DNA from: Muraenolepis orangiensis
Taxonomy: Eukaryota > Chordata > Actinopteri > Gadiformes > Muraenolepididae
Length of the DNA: 64,000 nucleotides
Reading direction: 5' to 3'
NCBI GenBank assembly: GCA_027704905.1
Contig: CM051002.1
Span: forward strand, 11,080,447 to 11,144,446
The translations under genes were made by a program, and so were the position numbers. The notes beneath the pieces were generated by a model. The model saw nothing but the letters and a program-made list of their open reading frames with translations, did not search any database and was not told the DNA's origin. Shown piece after piece: positions 1 through 21,777 of this stretch (positions within the stretch are counted from its first letter, which is position 1; each line of letters begins with the position of its first letter).

Positions 1-48
1 CCAGTGCTGCCATGGCGATGCCCCCTGAACCCAACAAGGACTTTAAGG
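1..48 (+). other. Possible exon end at left edge of window
   Basis: A strong-context ATG (GCTGCCATGG, ATG at 11) opens MAMPPEPNKDFK and runs to AAG followed by a good donor, GTAAGG. If joined to an acceptor ending near 427, the next exon would read QELLEIIGGRNLNFQTLFNP and stop at 534-536. I do not recognise the product; this may be chance. Confidence 0.25.
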
Positions 49-2565
49 TAAGGTGACACTTCATTAATCCCCTAATGTCAGAGGTTGACTCATTTAAAAT
101 ACAGTAGTCATTTAGCATAGTGTTAATCAGTCAATAGAGGACCTAGTATTGAGTAGTGTAATGTATGTTATCTAATATTGTAGTACATATTATCTAGTAT
201 TGTAGTGTTTACTTCAGTACCTTGAGCCGTGTAAGTAGAACCTAGTGTTTATTGTATTGTGTTGTAGGGTTGTTCTGTAGTACCTAGGGTTGTTCTGTTG
301 GCTGCTACAGTCAACCCTACAACAATGGGTACTTCAACACTTCACAATTGTAGGCACTACCTGTGTTTGCAGTTCCAATCGTTTTCTCTAGACTTATTAA
401 ACAGTATTGTTCCCTGTGTGTTTCAGAGCAGGAGCTGTTGGAGATCATAGGGGGGAGGAACCTCAACTTCCAGACCCTCTTCAACCCAGGAGGAGCGACG
501 GCTATGAATCGCTGGGGCATAATTTGTTGTGGTTGAGTGGTCCGTTAAACACATGTTATCATCTCAGCCAGTCTCTACAAAAAAAAAGGACGTCTGCTTA
601 AAAAGCTCTTGAAGATCTTTGAAATGACAATGTGGCTCTTCTTCGGTTAGTGGATCAACAACTGTCCGGCATTTGGGCTAAACCTGGTTAAAACACCTAA
701 ATGAAAAAAGCTATTGAATAGCTGGGGGGCAGCAGAAGATAGCAGTGTTTTGCCTACCAGGTGGGCGTTTCTATAAGGCTGTGACGTCACGTGAAAGTGA
801 TGTCATACTGGTAGACTACTGGTTAGGTCTGTGAGTGACTATTAAAAAATATGATTCTCACGCGTAAAGATTAATACATTTATTGAAGACATTATATAGA
901 ATATAATTGTATATATAATATAAATACTACTACTGTATATATATATTGATCGCAAGTGCCCAAAACATATGTTCACAGATCTTTGTTTTTCTTCTTTAGA
1001 GAGGTAATCTAAATAGTCAAGGCTTGAAACGGGTGGAAAATTGACAGGCCTGTGCTGCAGTCCTGAACGGTGTTTTGCACTCCAGGGCTCCCCACCAGTC
1101 ACGTGACAGAAAACTATGAATAGTGCATCATTATGAAGGCCTCGCGCTGCGGACTTTGCACAGGGCCCTGTAATGCCTCCCAGACGGCCCTGTGTAAACA
1201 CCATCAATGAACAATAGAGGGCAGCAGAGAATGCCTCTCCACGAGTCACCCACACAGCTTTTTAGTGTATATTCCCAACTGAAGTATTTCAGTGTGAAAA
1301 TGGGTTACTCCTCTGCTGTTCATCCATACCAAGATCTTTCACAAAGCACAACATGTGGCTTGACTTCCTCCCACACCCCTTCCCCTGCTAATGTCCCCCC
1401 TCCCCCTGTTTTCCCAAAAGGTGACAACATGGTGGTGTTCCGCTCGCACATCTGGAGGTGATCCTGTTAGCCCAGGACTAGCCTCTGGGAAGAAGTCTGA
1501 GGTTAAAGATGCACACTGTGAGTGTGTGTGCATGTTTGCAAGCACGCATGCGTGTGTGTGTGTGTGTGTGTGTTGCCTCGGGGCATCATGCAATCCTGAC
1601 TTGCGAATGCTAGTACTGATTACAAACAGCTGGCGGGCTATTGCTCCGACCAATCAGGGAGGCCGGTTGCTGTGACATCAGGGGGTGTGGAGGGGAGAAT
1701 TTATGATAGGGGGGCGGGGACTAGAGGCGGCAAGAGAGAGAGATGGATAGAGGCACTTACGTTTAAAATGGCTCTCAGGCCTAATCAATCGGATTAAAAT
1801 CTGTTGGATTGGCCTGACACAATGGCTTGCCCTATCTCCTTGAGCTAGCTTCTAATAACCAGAGCCTCACCTTGGCCAGGGCGTGTATGAAGCAATGACA
1901 TTTCCCAGTGGCCTTCAGTAGATCATTACAATTTGGGTACAGGAATACATTTACGGCTTTTGAAATAGAGAACGATAAGGCTTGGAACAACAGCACCGCA
2001 CAGCTCACGCCTCTGCGCTTTATTACTAGACTTGAAGCACAATGAACAATCCCGCTTTGGTCCGCTGCGAGACAAAAAAGAAAATCAAGAGAAAGAGAAA
2101 CACCAACCACAGAGAGGACTGGCCACATGCAAACCACAGTAAAAAAAAATACAACCACAGCCACAATAACCATACAATAAATGAGGTTCTTAATCAGCCA
2201 TCGCACTGGTAAACACACGCAGTGTCTGTCCAGCTCCCAACCGGGTGCCTTCAGATACGACATGTAGACGATATGTGTGCTAGAACAATCTCTCTCCTTC
2301 TCCCTGGTTCTCTCTTTGAGCCACTGGGTCTGTTGTCCCGGTTTTTTTTTTGTGGCCAAACAGAGGCGGCACTCAGGGCTCGTTCCTCCCCCTCCATCAA
2401 TCTCTGTCATAAATCTGTCATGCAGAGAGAAAGGGAACTGCTGAATACAGATTTGTCAGCAATTAATCTAACCTCCATTACCAGACGCGGATATTGTGTC
2501 CGTCCTCTACTTCGGGGGGCCGGGGGACAATGAGTCACTCAAACGTGGAGACTCAAACGTGGAGA

Positions 2566-2605
<40 letters not shown>

Positions 2606-3700
2606 ACGTGTGCGCACATGTGTGTGTGCGTGTTCATGTGTGTGTGCATGTGTGTGTGCGTGTGTCCCTGTGTGGTGCTTGATGAAAACAACTCCCCTTT
2701 TTTTGACGTTGTAAGTATGGAATACAAACAAAACAAAACCTAAATATATTTGCTATATTTTCTCTTTTGTTTGCGAATACATTTGGTTTTTGCCATTGGA
2801 GCTTGAGTTATTGTCGCCCTTTTAATAGAGCTTGAAGAGGAGGGCCGCGGACATGTGGGTAGTACAGCCTCCCGGACGACCGGTGGTGTCCTAGTGTGGT
2901 CATTAGAAAGTCATAACTAAAGCCTTAACAACACAAACAGTCTGTCGGAGAGGCCCGGGTGAGGCCCTGCTTGATGGAGTGGGGAAGGAAATGCAGCCAA
3001 AGCAACGTTGACGTACAGTATGTTGACATGCCGCTGATTGTACGGGGTGAAGCGTTTGTTGCCGGGGACGTATGTGTGTGTCTTTAATAAATACAGCTCG
3101 GAAAGCGCTGACGCCCCCCCCACACAGTGTCCCCCCCCAGAGACAATGGCCCAACGCACACTTTTCCTGTTGGCTTTCTAATGCTTTCCTGTTAACGTTC
3201 TCGCTCCTCTCGCTCATAATTCACCCACGGGCGGTGATGTGTGCGCGTGCGGGTGTGTGGGAGTGTGTGTCTATACAGACGTCTCGATAAACAATAGTAG
3301 GGGTGTATGGTTTGATGGCCGGTCTAGATCTAGTGCTTTTACGGGTGGCGTAACACATGTGGGGTGTCAGTGGGTCAGTTCAGCCGAGCGGCCCGACTAC
3401 ATGTTCAGCTGTTCTGGGGGACAGAATTAGAGTGGCAAACAGCTGAGATTCTCTGAGGCACAATCATGTGACCTATCCCACCCACACCGAGGGGGGGGGG
3501 GGGGGCCTGTGGAGGGGGGGGGGGGCCGGGCCTAAGGTTACCGCATCCGATTTCCACCGTACACATAATGCGTGTATGTGCGTGCCTTCCTATGCATATT
3601 ATACCTTTTATGTGCGTGTAGATGCGTGTGCTATATTTAAGCCCACATAGGTTGAAATAACCCCCTCCCCACTCACCACCACCAAGTGTGACACACACAC

Positions 3701-3738
<38 letters not shown>

Positions 3739-4236
3739 TATACACACATTTATACATATACACACACACACACACACACCTCACAAACACCTCTGGCGCC
3801 TTTGTCAGTTCACTTGGACCTGCTGACGGCTGCAGCGCTGGGCTGTACGGTCATTACTGCACATTGGCCTTTTGCCCCCTTCCCCTCCGTCCGTCCCACT
3901 GACCTGCTTCAGGACACCTGCTGGAGCTGCACAAACTGCCTTCTACGCTTTTTATTGTGCAAAAATATATATATATTGATACAAAAACATATCGATGGAT
4001 TTTTTGTTATTAGGCTGTTTTTGCTAATGATAAGCTCAAACAAACGTCAGGTTTTTGCTAAGCAAGGGGATGGGGCTGGTGCTGGTGTAGGGGGTGCTGG
4101 TGTAGGTGTGAGAGCAGACCTGGAAGAACTCCATAACAGCGAGGAGGTGTGGAAGCGGGCTCTCTCCGCTGTGTTGAAAAGAAACAGCTCCAGCAGCACA
4201 TTGCATTGTTTAACATAACAGCAGGACTATTTGTTT

Positions 4237-4271
<35 letters not shown>

Positions 4272-4430
4272 ACTTTTCTCTTTTTTATTCAGGTTCAGGG
4301 TCTGTCAGCAAAGCAGGTGAAGGTAAAATAGCTGAGCTGAGCATGGCAGCAGGTGTAGCGGCCCTCCCGCCTCTCTGGGTCACCTGACGGAGGGCCTTCA
4401 CCCAAACCTCCAGTCACAGTCATCCGTTTA
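49..4430. other. Non-coding stretch, no recognised gene
   Basis: Mixed unique sequence with short microsatellites: (TG)n near 1,554-1,574 and 2,573-2,604, poly-G near 3,490-3,525, (CA)n near 3,705-3,735 and (TC)n near 4,240-4,268. Apart from the possible exon continuation near 428-536, I see no gene. Confidence 0.5.
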
Positions 4431-4439
4431 CACCGCAAC

Positions 4440-4757
4440 ACACCTTATCTCACCTCACTGCACTGTTCTGCACTGTACTGCACTGTATTCATGATGCTGC
4501 TGCACTACTGGCACTTAAATGCTTTAAAATGCTTTTCTGCACAATTGAACATATATACTGTATATCATCAGTCACTTTATTGTTCTTTTTACTGTTCTTT
4601 TTTATTGTGTACAGTATTCTTATAGTATAGTGTTGTACAGTAACGTAAAGTACATGGTATAGCATATAGTGTTCAATTGTAGGAATTTAAACTGTGGGAG
4701 GGAATGGGGAGTAAGTATTCCATTGTTTCATCTTGAATCTTGAATCTTGAATCTCCA
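4440..4757 (+). mobile_element. LINE-type 3' tail fragment with (TGAATCT)n end
   Basis: An AT-rich tract with ACTGCACTG and TATAGT motifs leads into GGGAATGGGGAGTAAGTATT and ends in tandem CTTGAATCTTGAATCT. A related copy lies at 37,330-37,600. Such tandem TGAATCT-like ends are typical of L2/Rex-type non-LTR elements of teleosts. No reverse transcriptase remains here. Confidence 0.55.
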
Positions 4758-4988
4758 CCCCTTCACGGCCGTGGCTCAGGAAGACGAATGGAAGAATGTT
4801 CTCTACGGAGATCCAATCTCCCAAATAATATGCAAAACCTATGTGTGTGTGTGGGGGGGGGGGGGAGTGGTATTTAATAGACCCCATGTACAAAGTTGTG
4901 GCCTCTTATAATCTAACTTTTTTTAAACTTTGTATTACTTAAATAAAATTTAAATAAATCTCAGAAGTAATTGTAATGTGCATCGGGA

Positions 4989-5121
<133 letters not shown>

Positions 5122-5255
5122 GGGCAAGATGGTGAACGAAAATGCGCTTGTCCTGCAAGTTGAGCTTTTGGACATGGTGTCGTAGTGCGGGCATCCCTGA
5201 GCAGAAGAGTGTGTGTGCATGTGTATTTGCATGCATGTGTGTGTATGTGTGTGTG

Positions 5256-5290
<35 letters not shown>

Positions 5291-5704
5291 GTGCATGTGT
5301 ATGTGCATGTGTGTGTGCATGTGTGTTTGCATGCATGTGTGTGTATGTGTGCATGTTTATGTGCATGTGTGAGTGTGTGTGTGTGCATGTGTGTGTGCAT
5401 GTGTGTGTGCATGTGTGTGTGTGTGTGTGTCCGTGTGTGTGCCAGGAGTGTTTACAACAGAGTAACATGAGGAGCCCAACAGCCTGCGCCTGCTACATAT
5501 TTACTCTAAATACAGAACTACAACCGGGTACATGGATATGGACCTGGGTGACTCCCACTAAGGAACTGAAACAGTGCTCTGTGATTGGACCACAGGAGAC
5601 TAATTATCTAATTCCAAAAAATAAAGAAAAAAAACCTCACTTTCTTTTGTTCAGAGGCTTTGGGGTTGGGGTTGCTATCTGCTTACCGTGCGTGTGTCTT
5701 CACT

Positions 5705-5705
<1 letters not shown>

Positions 5706-5795
<90 letters not shown>
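5706..5795 (+). repeat. (GT)n microsatellite
   Basis: Pure GT array of about 90 bp. Confidence 0.98.
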
Positions 5796-5798
<3 letters not shown>

Positions 5799-5995
5799 CA
5801 CGAGAGGGGAGGGGTTACACAGGAATTAGGTAATATTGACATGGTTGTTTGAACTCCACCCCCCCAAACAATGCTCAGATCGATGAACTCGATCAATAGA
5901 AGTCATTGACAACCACTGAACTTCTCACGTGATTGGTGGAGGGGAACATTTTGTGGTTTTCAGTACCAAGCAGTAAGCATGCATGCAAGCATGCC

Positions 5996-6252
<257 letters not shown>

Positions 6253-6321
6253 CTCTCTTCTGACAGTGCATGATTGGTCACTTTTTTCCCCTCTCTTCCT
6301 GCTTAAATACTTTCAACAAAA

Positions 6322-6339
6322 GAGAGAGAGAGGGGGGGG

Positions 6340-6430
<91 letters not shown>

Positions 6431-6505
6431 GGGAGGGGTGATGGTGTGGTTGGGGGAGGGGATTTATGTGCTGCTCTGTTGTCACCAGGCGAGCAAGAGG
6501 GGGAG

Positions 6506-6590
<85 letters not shown>
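6322..6590 (+). repeat. Two (GA)n arrays
   Basis: Arrays at about 6,343-6,426 and 6,511-6,588, separated by G-rich unique sequence. Confidence 0.97.
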
Positions 6591-6594
<4 letters not shown>

Positions 6595-6655
6595 GGAAGT
6601 GGAAGAGGGCAGAATAGTGGGATAGGGTTCCAGAATAGGAGGAGAGGGCTAGCCT

Positions 6656-6686
<31 letters not shown>

Positions 6687-7157
6687 GTCTGCACAATCCC
6701 TGTTCAACTTTGTTGGAATACATATTTGATTGTTTTATTTTTCTCCTCTGATCAAGAAAATTCAGGCATGAGCAGGTGAGTGGCTTGGTTTGATTGTTGT
6801 ATTCTAAATGCATTGCATTTGTATGAATTCACCACATGTATTACCCTTTCCTGTCTCTGAATGTCCCTGCCCGTCTGTCTCCGTCTCTCTCTCTCTCGCT
6901 CTCTCTGTGCACATTCCTGTCCTTTTTTTCTTCGTGTTCTCTAGTCTTGATAAGTCCTCGCCTTTGGGGGTGCCACGAAGAGACAGGTTACTCCAAAAAA
7001 AAGATTCTAAATTCCTGTCACACCAGTTTGCTTTAAATCCTCCAATTCTATGCTGCGAGCATAGAAAACTCTGTTTTTGTGCTTCTGACACATTTGGACG
7101 TGCTCATTCCTCTAATTAGATTAAGCAATGTGTTTGTTACACAGGGGCTGTTTTCTC

Positions 7158-7402
<245 letters not shown>

Positions 7403-7785
7403 AGTCCAAAGTCTGTGATCTGTGGTGCGCGTGTGGTTTTCCAAAGCAGTAGAAAGTTGTCTCTGTCGGCCGTGTGGTTTTTTGCGGCGAGAGGGTGAAG
7501 CCATTCCCTCTCTGTCAGAGCATTTAGGCTAAAGCACACATGCGCAAACACACACACACACGTGTGCTGTTGTTTATACGTATAAGCCCCACGTGGATGT
7601 AGTTAAATGCCTAAAAATAGTAATAATAATATATATATATAAATAAATATATAAATATAAATATAAAAAGTAGAAAAAAATTGAAATGTGTATATATGGT
7701 GTCCTTCACTGAGGAAGCATACATATATCCGGCTACCCACATGAGTCAATTACCTCGCAGGAAACAGACTTTGAGTGACCATCAA

Positions 7786-7816
<31 letters not shown>

Positions 7817-7891
7817 GAGGGGGGGGGAGTGTGCAAGTCATGTGCCTGCCTGGTGCCTATTACCCCTGACAACCGTGCGTCTGTTTCCCAG

Positions 7892-8159
7892 GTGCCAGTG
7901 CTGTGCTGTAGTAGCGGGGCTACAGGGGGAGATGAGCCATGGAGAGTTGCGGGTGGCCGGCCACTAGTGCGAGCAGCCTCAGCCTCCGCCGCACAGCTTC
8001 AGCCCACGCCAGCAGCAGCAGCAGCAGCAGCAGAGGAAGCCCAGAGAGGCCCCGCTGCATGCGGCAGGGCCCCGCACACCACTGAGCCAACTGAACACCA
8101 ACCAACCCCCCCCCCCCCCCCCCAAACTCTCCTCTCCACTTGGGGCCTAGAGCTGCAGA

Positions 8160-8184
<25 letters not shown>
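7892..8184 (+). other. fignl2: fignl2 5' exon: leader plus first eight codons
   Basis: Acceptor TTTCCCAG ends at 7,891; donor GTAAGT begins at 8,185. The last 25 nt encode MLSPLTSY plus one nucleotide that joins GT of the next exon (Ser). The length and placement mirror the small first coding exon of fidgetin (MISSTSVYG before LKMQW). The leader carries a seven-unit CAG run near 8,015-8,035, a poly-C tract at about 8,106-8,123, and two upstream ATGs (7,932 and 7,939). The AG at 7,890-7,891 implies at least one more exon upstream. Confidence 0.6.
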
Positions 8185-16615
<8,431 letters not shown>

Positions 16616-19600
16616 CAGCCTGTACTGGTATTGGAAAGGGACCGGCCTGGAGTTGCATTGTCCTGGAAGCAAAGTACGAGTCTTAATCCAGGCAAATGCT
16701 GGGAGGTTGGATTTGGCAATACGAATCCATTTAACCAGAGCAAAGGGCAAAAACACACACATATCCTTCTCAACTTTATTAACAATATTATTGTTTCTTC
16801 CAAGGGGTACTTGGGGGTTTGCCCGTGTGTTTAGGGTTATAAATGAGATTGAGCCAAATTATTGATAGATTGTGTCTGACTGTGTCTCTCAGGATTGTAT
16901 TTATTTCATTTTTGCTACTGTGGCAGTGGTATCTCCAATGTTATTGTTGTAGAGCTTGGATTTACAGTGGAGTGGCCATATGCAGTTTGTAATGAGCCTT
17001 GATCTGCAATACTGTTCGCCACAACACAGATATTAATTCAGACCAAAAAGTAATGATAGCAATAACTGAAAGGTGATCGTCAAAGTACTTCAGCACAATC
17101 ACTGCTACTTTACAAGCCGATTCCAAAGCTTGAGGCCTCAGCCAGCGCTGGAGGCCTGAATGTTCCTTCACGCAGAAGTTTTTGCATTTGTTTTATCAAT
17201 GCTTGTCCGTATTTCCTTTATCTATTGCTTTTCTTGATCCTCTAATCCCCCTTTCCTTTATTTCTCAAACCTTTTCCACATTCACACTTTTTATAGCGCT
17301 GCTGCTATCAAATAATTGATAGGATCTGGCTGTTGTACAACAAGTGTAAGGGAAGAATCCATGATATTATGCTCATTTATGATATTATGTTCATTTATTA
17401 TTTAGGTATATGCATCTCCAAAGCGTGATGTTTACATGCAATGTTTCACCCACTGCAACTAACAGGTAGGCAATTTTTTTCAGAGACGTACACAGGATAT
17501 CATAATGACACCTGGTTTAAGTAGATCCTGTGCCTGCAACAACGTTCACTTTTGCAATCAAACAAAAAGGTAAATCCAACGAATGCATTCTGATGTTGAT
17601 GTCAATGTTGGATACCATGATTGACCAGCAAGGCCTAGTAGGCCTATGTACTTGAGTACTAGGCTCTAATGGTGTACGGGCACACATAATAAGTGGAGAG
17701 GCCATAGTAGTAGAACACCTATGCCTTTGACGCCTTGTGCCTATTTCCATGGTTTGCGCCATACTACGTTTTTATGAAAATTTGCCTGCCTGTCTGCCAG
17801 TATTTTATGTTGTTTATTTGTGTTTTTTTTTGTTTTTTTTCAAAAGAATGATTTATAGTCTTGTAATTGAATACTCAGGAAGAATATTGTTACCTCAGAA
17901 AAGAAAGATTAAGAATGTATGTATTACCTTTAGGGTGTTATAGGGAGCTTTATGGAGCGGGATCATAGCGGAGTGATGGCTTTGTTAATGAGTAAAACAT
18001 ACACTCTGAACACTTCAGGGAAAACACAAGGACTTATAGGCCTTGAATATTGACAGGAAAACAGGCACGTACATACACATTCTATTCTATACACACAAAC
18101 ACATGCTATACACACACACACACACACAATCACACGCACACACACAATACATGCTAAATTCCTGCATATAGACATCCTCATAACTCTGGGAAATTAAACT
18201 TGAGGTTGCTATACCAAGGCCTGAAATGTTGAATGTAATTCAGATATTTTTTCTTAAAAAAAAAAATTTAAAAAAAAAAAGGACATGCCGTTATGTTCAT
18301 CGCAGATGTTTTTAGATATATGAAACATATTTTCTTCATGTAATAGATGTATTTCTCGTATAGGTTTTGATGGAGAAATAACGTACCTGTTAAGTGTTAT
18401 AGTAGTTATAGTAACGAGGGAAGCTTTTTGATGGACAAACTTTAGAGACAAGAATAGCACTCACAGTGGGCAAACCTTGACAAACGACATATCAGGATGA
18501 AGATACAACTCTCCACAGTGGATATTATCAATGTGTCAGCAATGTGCATCGTTACACTTCCAAAATTGAATATGGCGATTGTCCATATTAGACTAACTAC
18601 ACTATCATGTATTTTATCATATCAATTCATAATCATTTTGAAGTAACACCATGTGCGTTCACAAAAGCTGCACTAAAGATGTGTTGACATCGTGGAGACA
18701 TTACGTTGATTAAGCAAACTGATCAAAAATATGTGGATTATACTATTAGATCATTAACTTGATGATGATGATGGTGTTGGCTTTCAAGTGTGCCGTACTT
18801 TATTTTATTGGGTTTCTATAAACAAGTCAAAAGGTAACCTTCAAAAAAAAGAAAACTTGCACAGAGAGGAGATTTTTGTTTGCGTTCATTGTAGGAATTG
18901 AGTACAGAATTCAGCTTCGCACATGATGGACGTATATCTTTAGGCTATTTTGGGAAACATTTCTAAAAGTAGCCAATTTCGATTGACCACTTTAGAAAAC
19001 ATCCAAATACAACCGGTCTCAAATTGTGCTGAGAATGAACAAAAGATAATGACGACTATTTGGCTCCCTGAAAACCGCCTAGAAGCGCTTAGCTAGAACA
19101 TGTGAAGCGCTTAATACACCATGGAAAAACATGTTGCTATAAACAACAGTACTCGCGTTGTGTTATGAGTCAACAAAGAACACATTTTTATGGATCTGGC
19201 CAATGGTTGATGAGTTTGTCCAACAAAATGTGGAATTTAAACGTCATTGTAATCATTGTAACTCAGCAGTATGCTTTGCTATTGAATCTTGTACATTCTC
19301 TGTAACCATTTCTACCTCATTTTGAAGGCGTACATGGAAATATATTTATTTCATGTCATTTCACATGTCAGTTGATCTGTCAGTCTACCTCATACAAAAA
19401 AAAACTGTACCTTAAAAGAAAACTGTTTATTGGAAATGAAGATGTTATGCCAAAAATCCAATTTTGTTTGTCTTTTTTTTCTGTGGAGAATCATTTATTT
19501 GAACACCAACCTATTAAAGTAATTGTATGGGGAGGGAGGGGGTGGGGGGTGGGCTGTATTGCCTGGAGGGTGTAGGGCATGTGACACATGCTACCCTGAA

Positions 19601-19776
19601 CCCCCAGATCAAGGGAACATACCCCCTTCCTCAACCAGTCCCCACCACCAACACACTCACGCTTCTCAGAGCCACTCCTACACATATTCTCAGTCTTTGA
19701 TCAGTCTAAACCCTCATGGATGTAGAAGTGCAACTCATATCTGATAGAGTTTAGTTTCCATTTGAAACTTCTATTG

Positions 19777-19850
<74 letters not shown>

Positions 19851-20640
19851 CTGGGTAGGAAACCAAAAAAAAGTCTAATCTAACAGTGACACCTAGAGGC
19901 TAAAGTGAATAATAGGAATCAATGAACGCTTATGTAGCCTCCTCAATACAGGGGTCCACTCTTCACAATGATTATTATAATTGATTGGTACAATAAATGC
20001 CTGGATGTTGTTAATTCATATATTTTTTTAAAACACCCTTCACTTCCTTACCTTTTTTAATTCATAAATACATTAAAAATAGGTTTAATTCCGCAGTTTG
20101 TACTTGCAGTCTGTTCCCGAGTAATGCCACCTCTCCTTTCAGTTGGGGCTGGATTTGCTGGGCTGGATTTCGGTCCACTTTTCACTTTTTTTTTAAAATC
20201 AAAGTCTCTTTGCTCTCCAAGGACGGGGACCGTTTGCACTGTGGTAATTTGTTTGGAGAGATGATGTTAGGCATCATATGTAGGCATAGATGCCTTTATC
20301 AACACAGCATACAAAGTGCCCCCACGTGTCAGCGTCATCTTACCTAGATTAACTTCTGACAACGTTCTGCTCATCTTCAACATCCGCTCATCTTCTTGGT
20401 TGAGAAGATGGTTAAATGTCTCTTGTACAGGCGTGGATGGAACAGAGAAGTCTGCAATAATAACTTGAAAACTTGAAAATGTGCCTTTTCTAAAACAAAT
20501 TAAAACGTTTAACTGTCCAGGCCCCCAGATTACTTCGGACGACACCTTATCCAAACCCTTAGTTAGCTTACAGAGAAGGCTAGCCCCCATAAAGGAAAGT
20601 CACCTGGATTCTAATAGCTCAACGGGCCGGGTTTATAGCT
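16616..20640 (+). other. Region downstream of fignl2 stop; no gene seen
   Basis: AT-rich unique sequence with little simple repeat apart from short (CA)n near 18,110 and (GT)n at 19,780-19,850. Part may be fignl2 3' UTR; an AATAAA is at 19,992-19,997. No AAA-domain motif (GPRGTGK-type P-loop) was found in any frame. An open minus frame at 20,267-20,590 has no recognisable homology. Confidence 0.5.
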
Positions 20641-20887
20641 ATACATATAGCATGTTTAGATAGATACCTGGACTAAACATATATACATTATTAAATATAT
20701 TATATATATATAACATCCATACACAATAAATATATATATACAGTATATACATATAGTACAATATATATATACAGTAAATATATATACACACACTATAAAT
20801 GTACACAGTGTATACAGTAAATATATATACAAACATATACATCAATATATATATACATACATACATGTATGTATGTATGTGTATGTG

Positions 20888-20892
<5 letters not shown>

Positions 20893-20941
<49 letters not shown>
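20893..20941 (+). repeat. (TA)n microsatellite
   Basis: TA array at the end of a longer AT-rich tract from about 20,690. Confidence 0.95.
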
Positions 20942-20942
<1 letters not shown>

Positions 20943-21529
20943 AAATACGTCACTCACTGCAACGAGGGGAGCTCTTGACGGTCAAGGACGCGGTCAAAAA
21001 CGGAGAACTGGGAACTGCTTGGTCTAAACACGAGGTACCTGCCGTGAAAAGTTTTATCAAACGTAGTACCGACTACCAAAATACATTTTAGTGACATAGG
21101 GATTGTTTATCGAAATCAACCCGGTTAGTTACCAGGAAAGGTCGACATGTCGAACCACTCCAGTCCCGACTCCGTGATGTCCGGCACTTGTGGTGGTCGA
21201 CGGATCGGTCTCAAAGGGTCACCTGGTGAGCCGCTAACGTACCGTACGACCACCGGGGTTGTTGGTCTATATTCCATTTTTTTTGTTGTTGCAAAAATCG
21301 GTGGGAAGACCAAGTTTCTTTGTGAAATGTAACTGTAGGCTAAAGAGACACAAACTAACCCATAACATAGAAGCCTACAGACAGTACGCCTATACAAATA
21401 GCCATATGGCTAATTGGCTACCACCTCGCGCACTAGTCACGCGCGTACGACAGTAGTTTAAGCCGTGGTCCCAGCCCTCCTGAGGGGGGCGCCAGAGATC
21501 TCAGCTGCAAATATTTTGTACTTTCAAAG

Positions 21530-21604
21530 AAATACTTATTATATATTATATATTATCTACTATATATTATATTATATATATATACATATATATACAGTAT
21601 ATAT

Positions 21605-21690
<86 letters not shown>

Positions 21691-21700
21691 TATATATATA
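21530..21700 (+). repeat. (TA)n / TATATACA tract
   Basis: About 75 bp of pure TA at 21,614-21,687 inside a longer TA-rich tract. Confidence 0.95.
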
Positions 21701-21777
21701 TAAACCTTATTTTTGGTAATGGAAAAAATACAAAAAATAATACATAATGGAATTCATATATATTCATAAAAATAATT

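Noticed and set aside
20267..20590. 107-codon minus-strand frame
   Set aside because: No recognisable motif, no splice context; kept only as an unexplained open frame.
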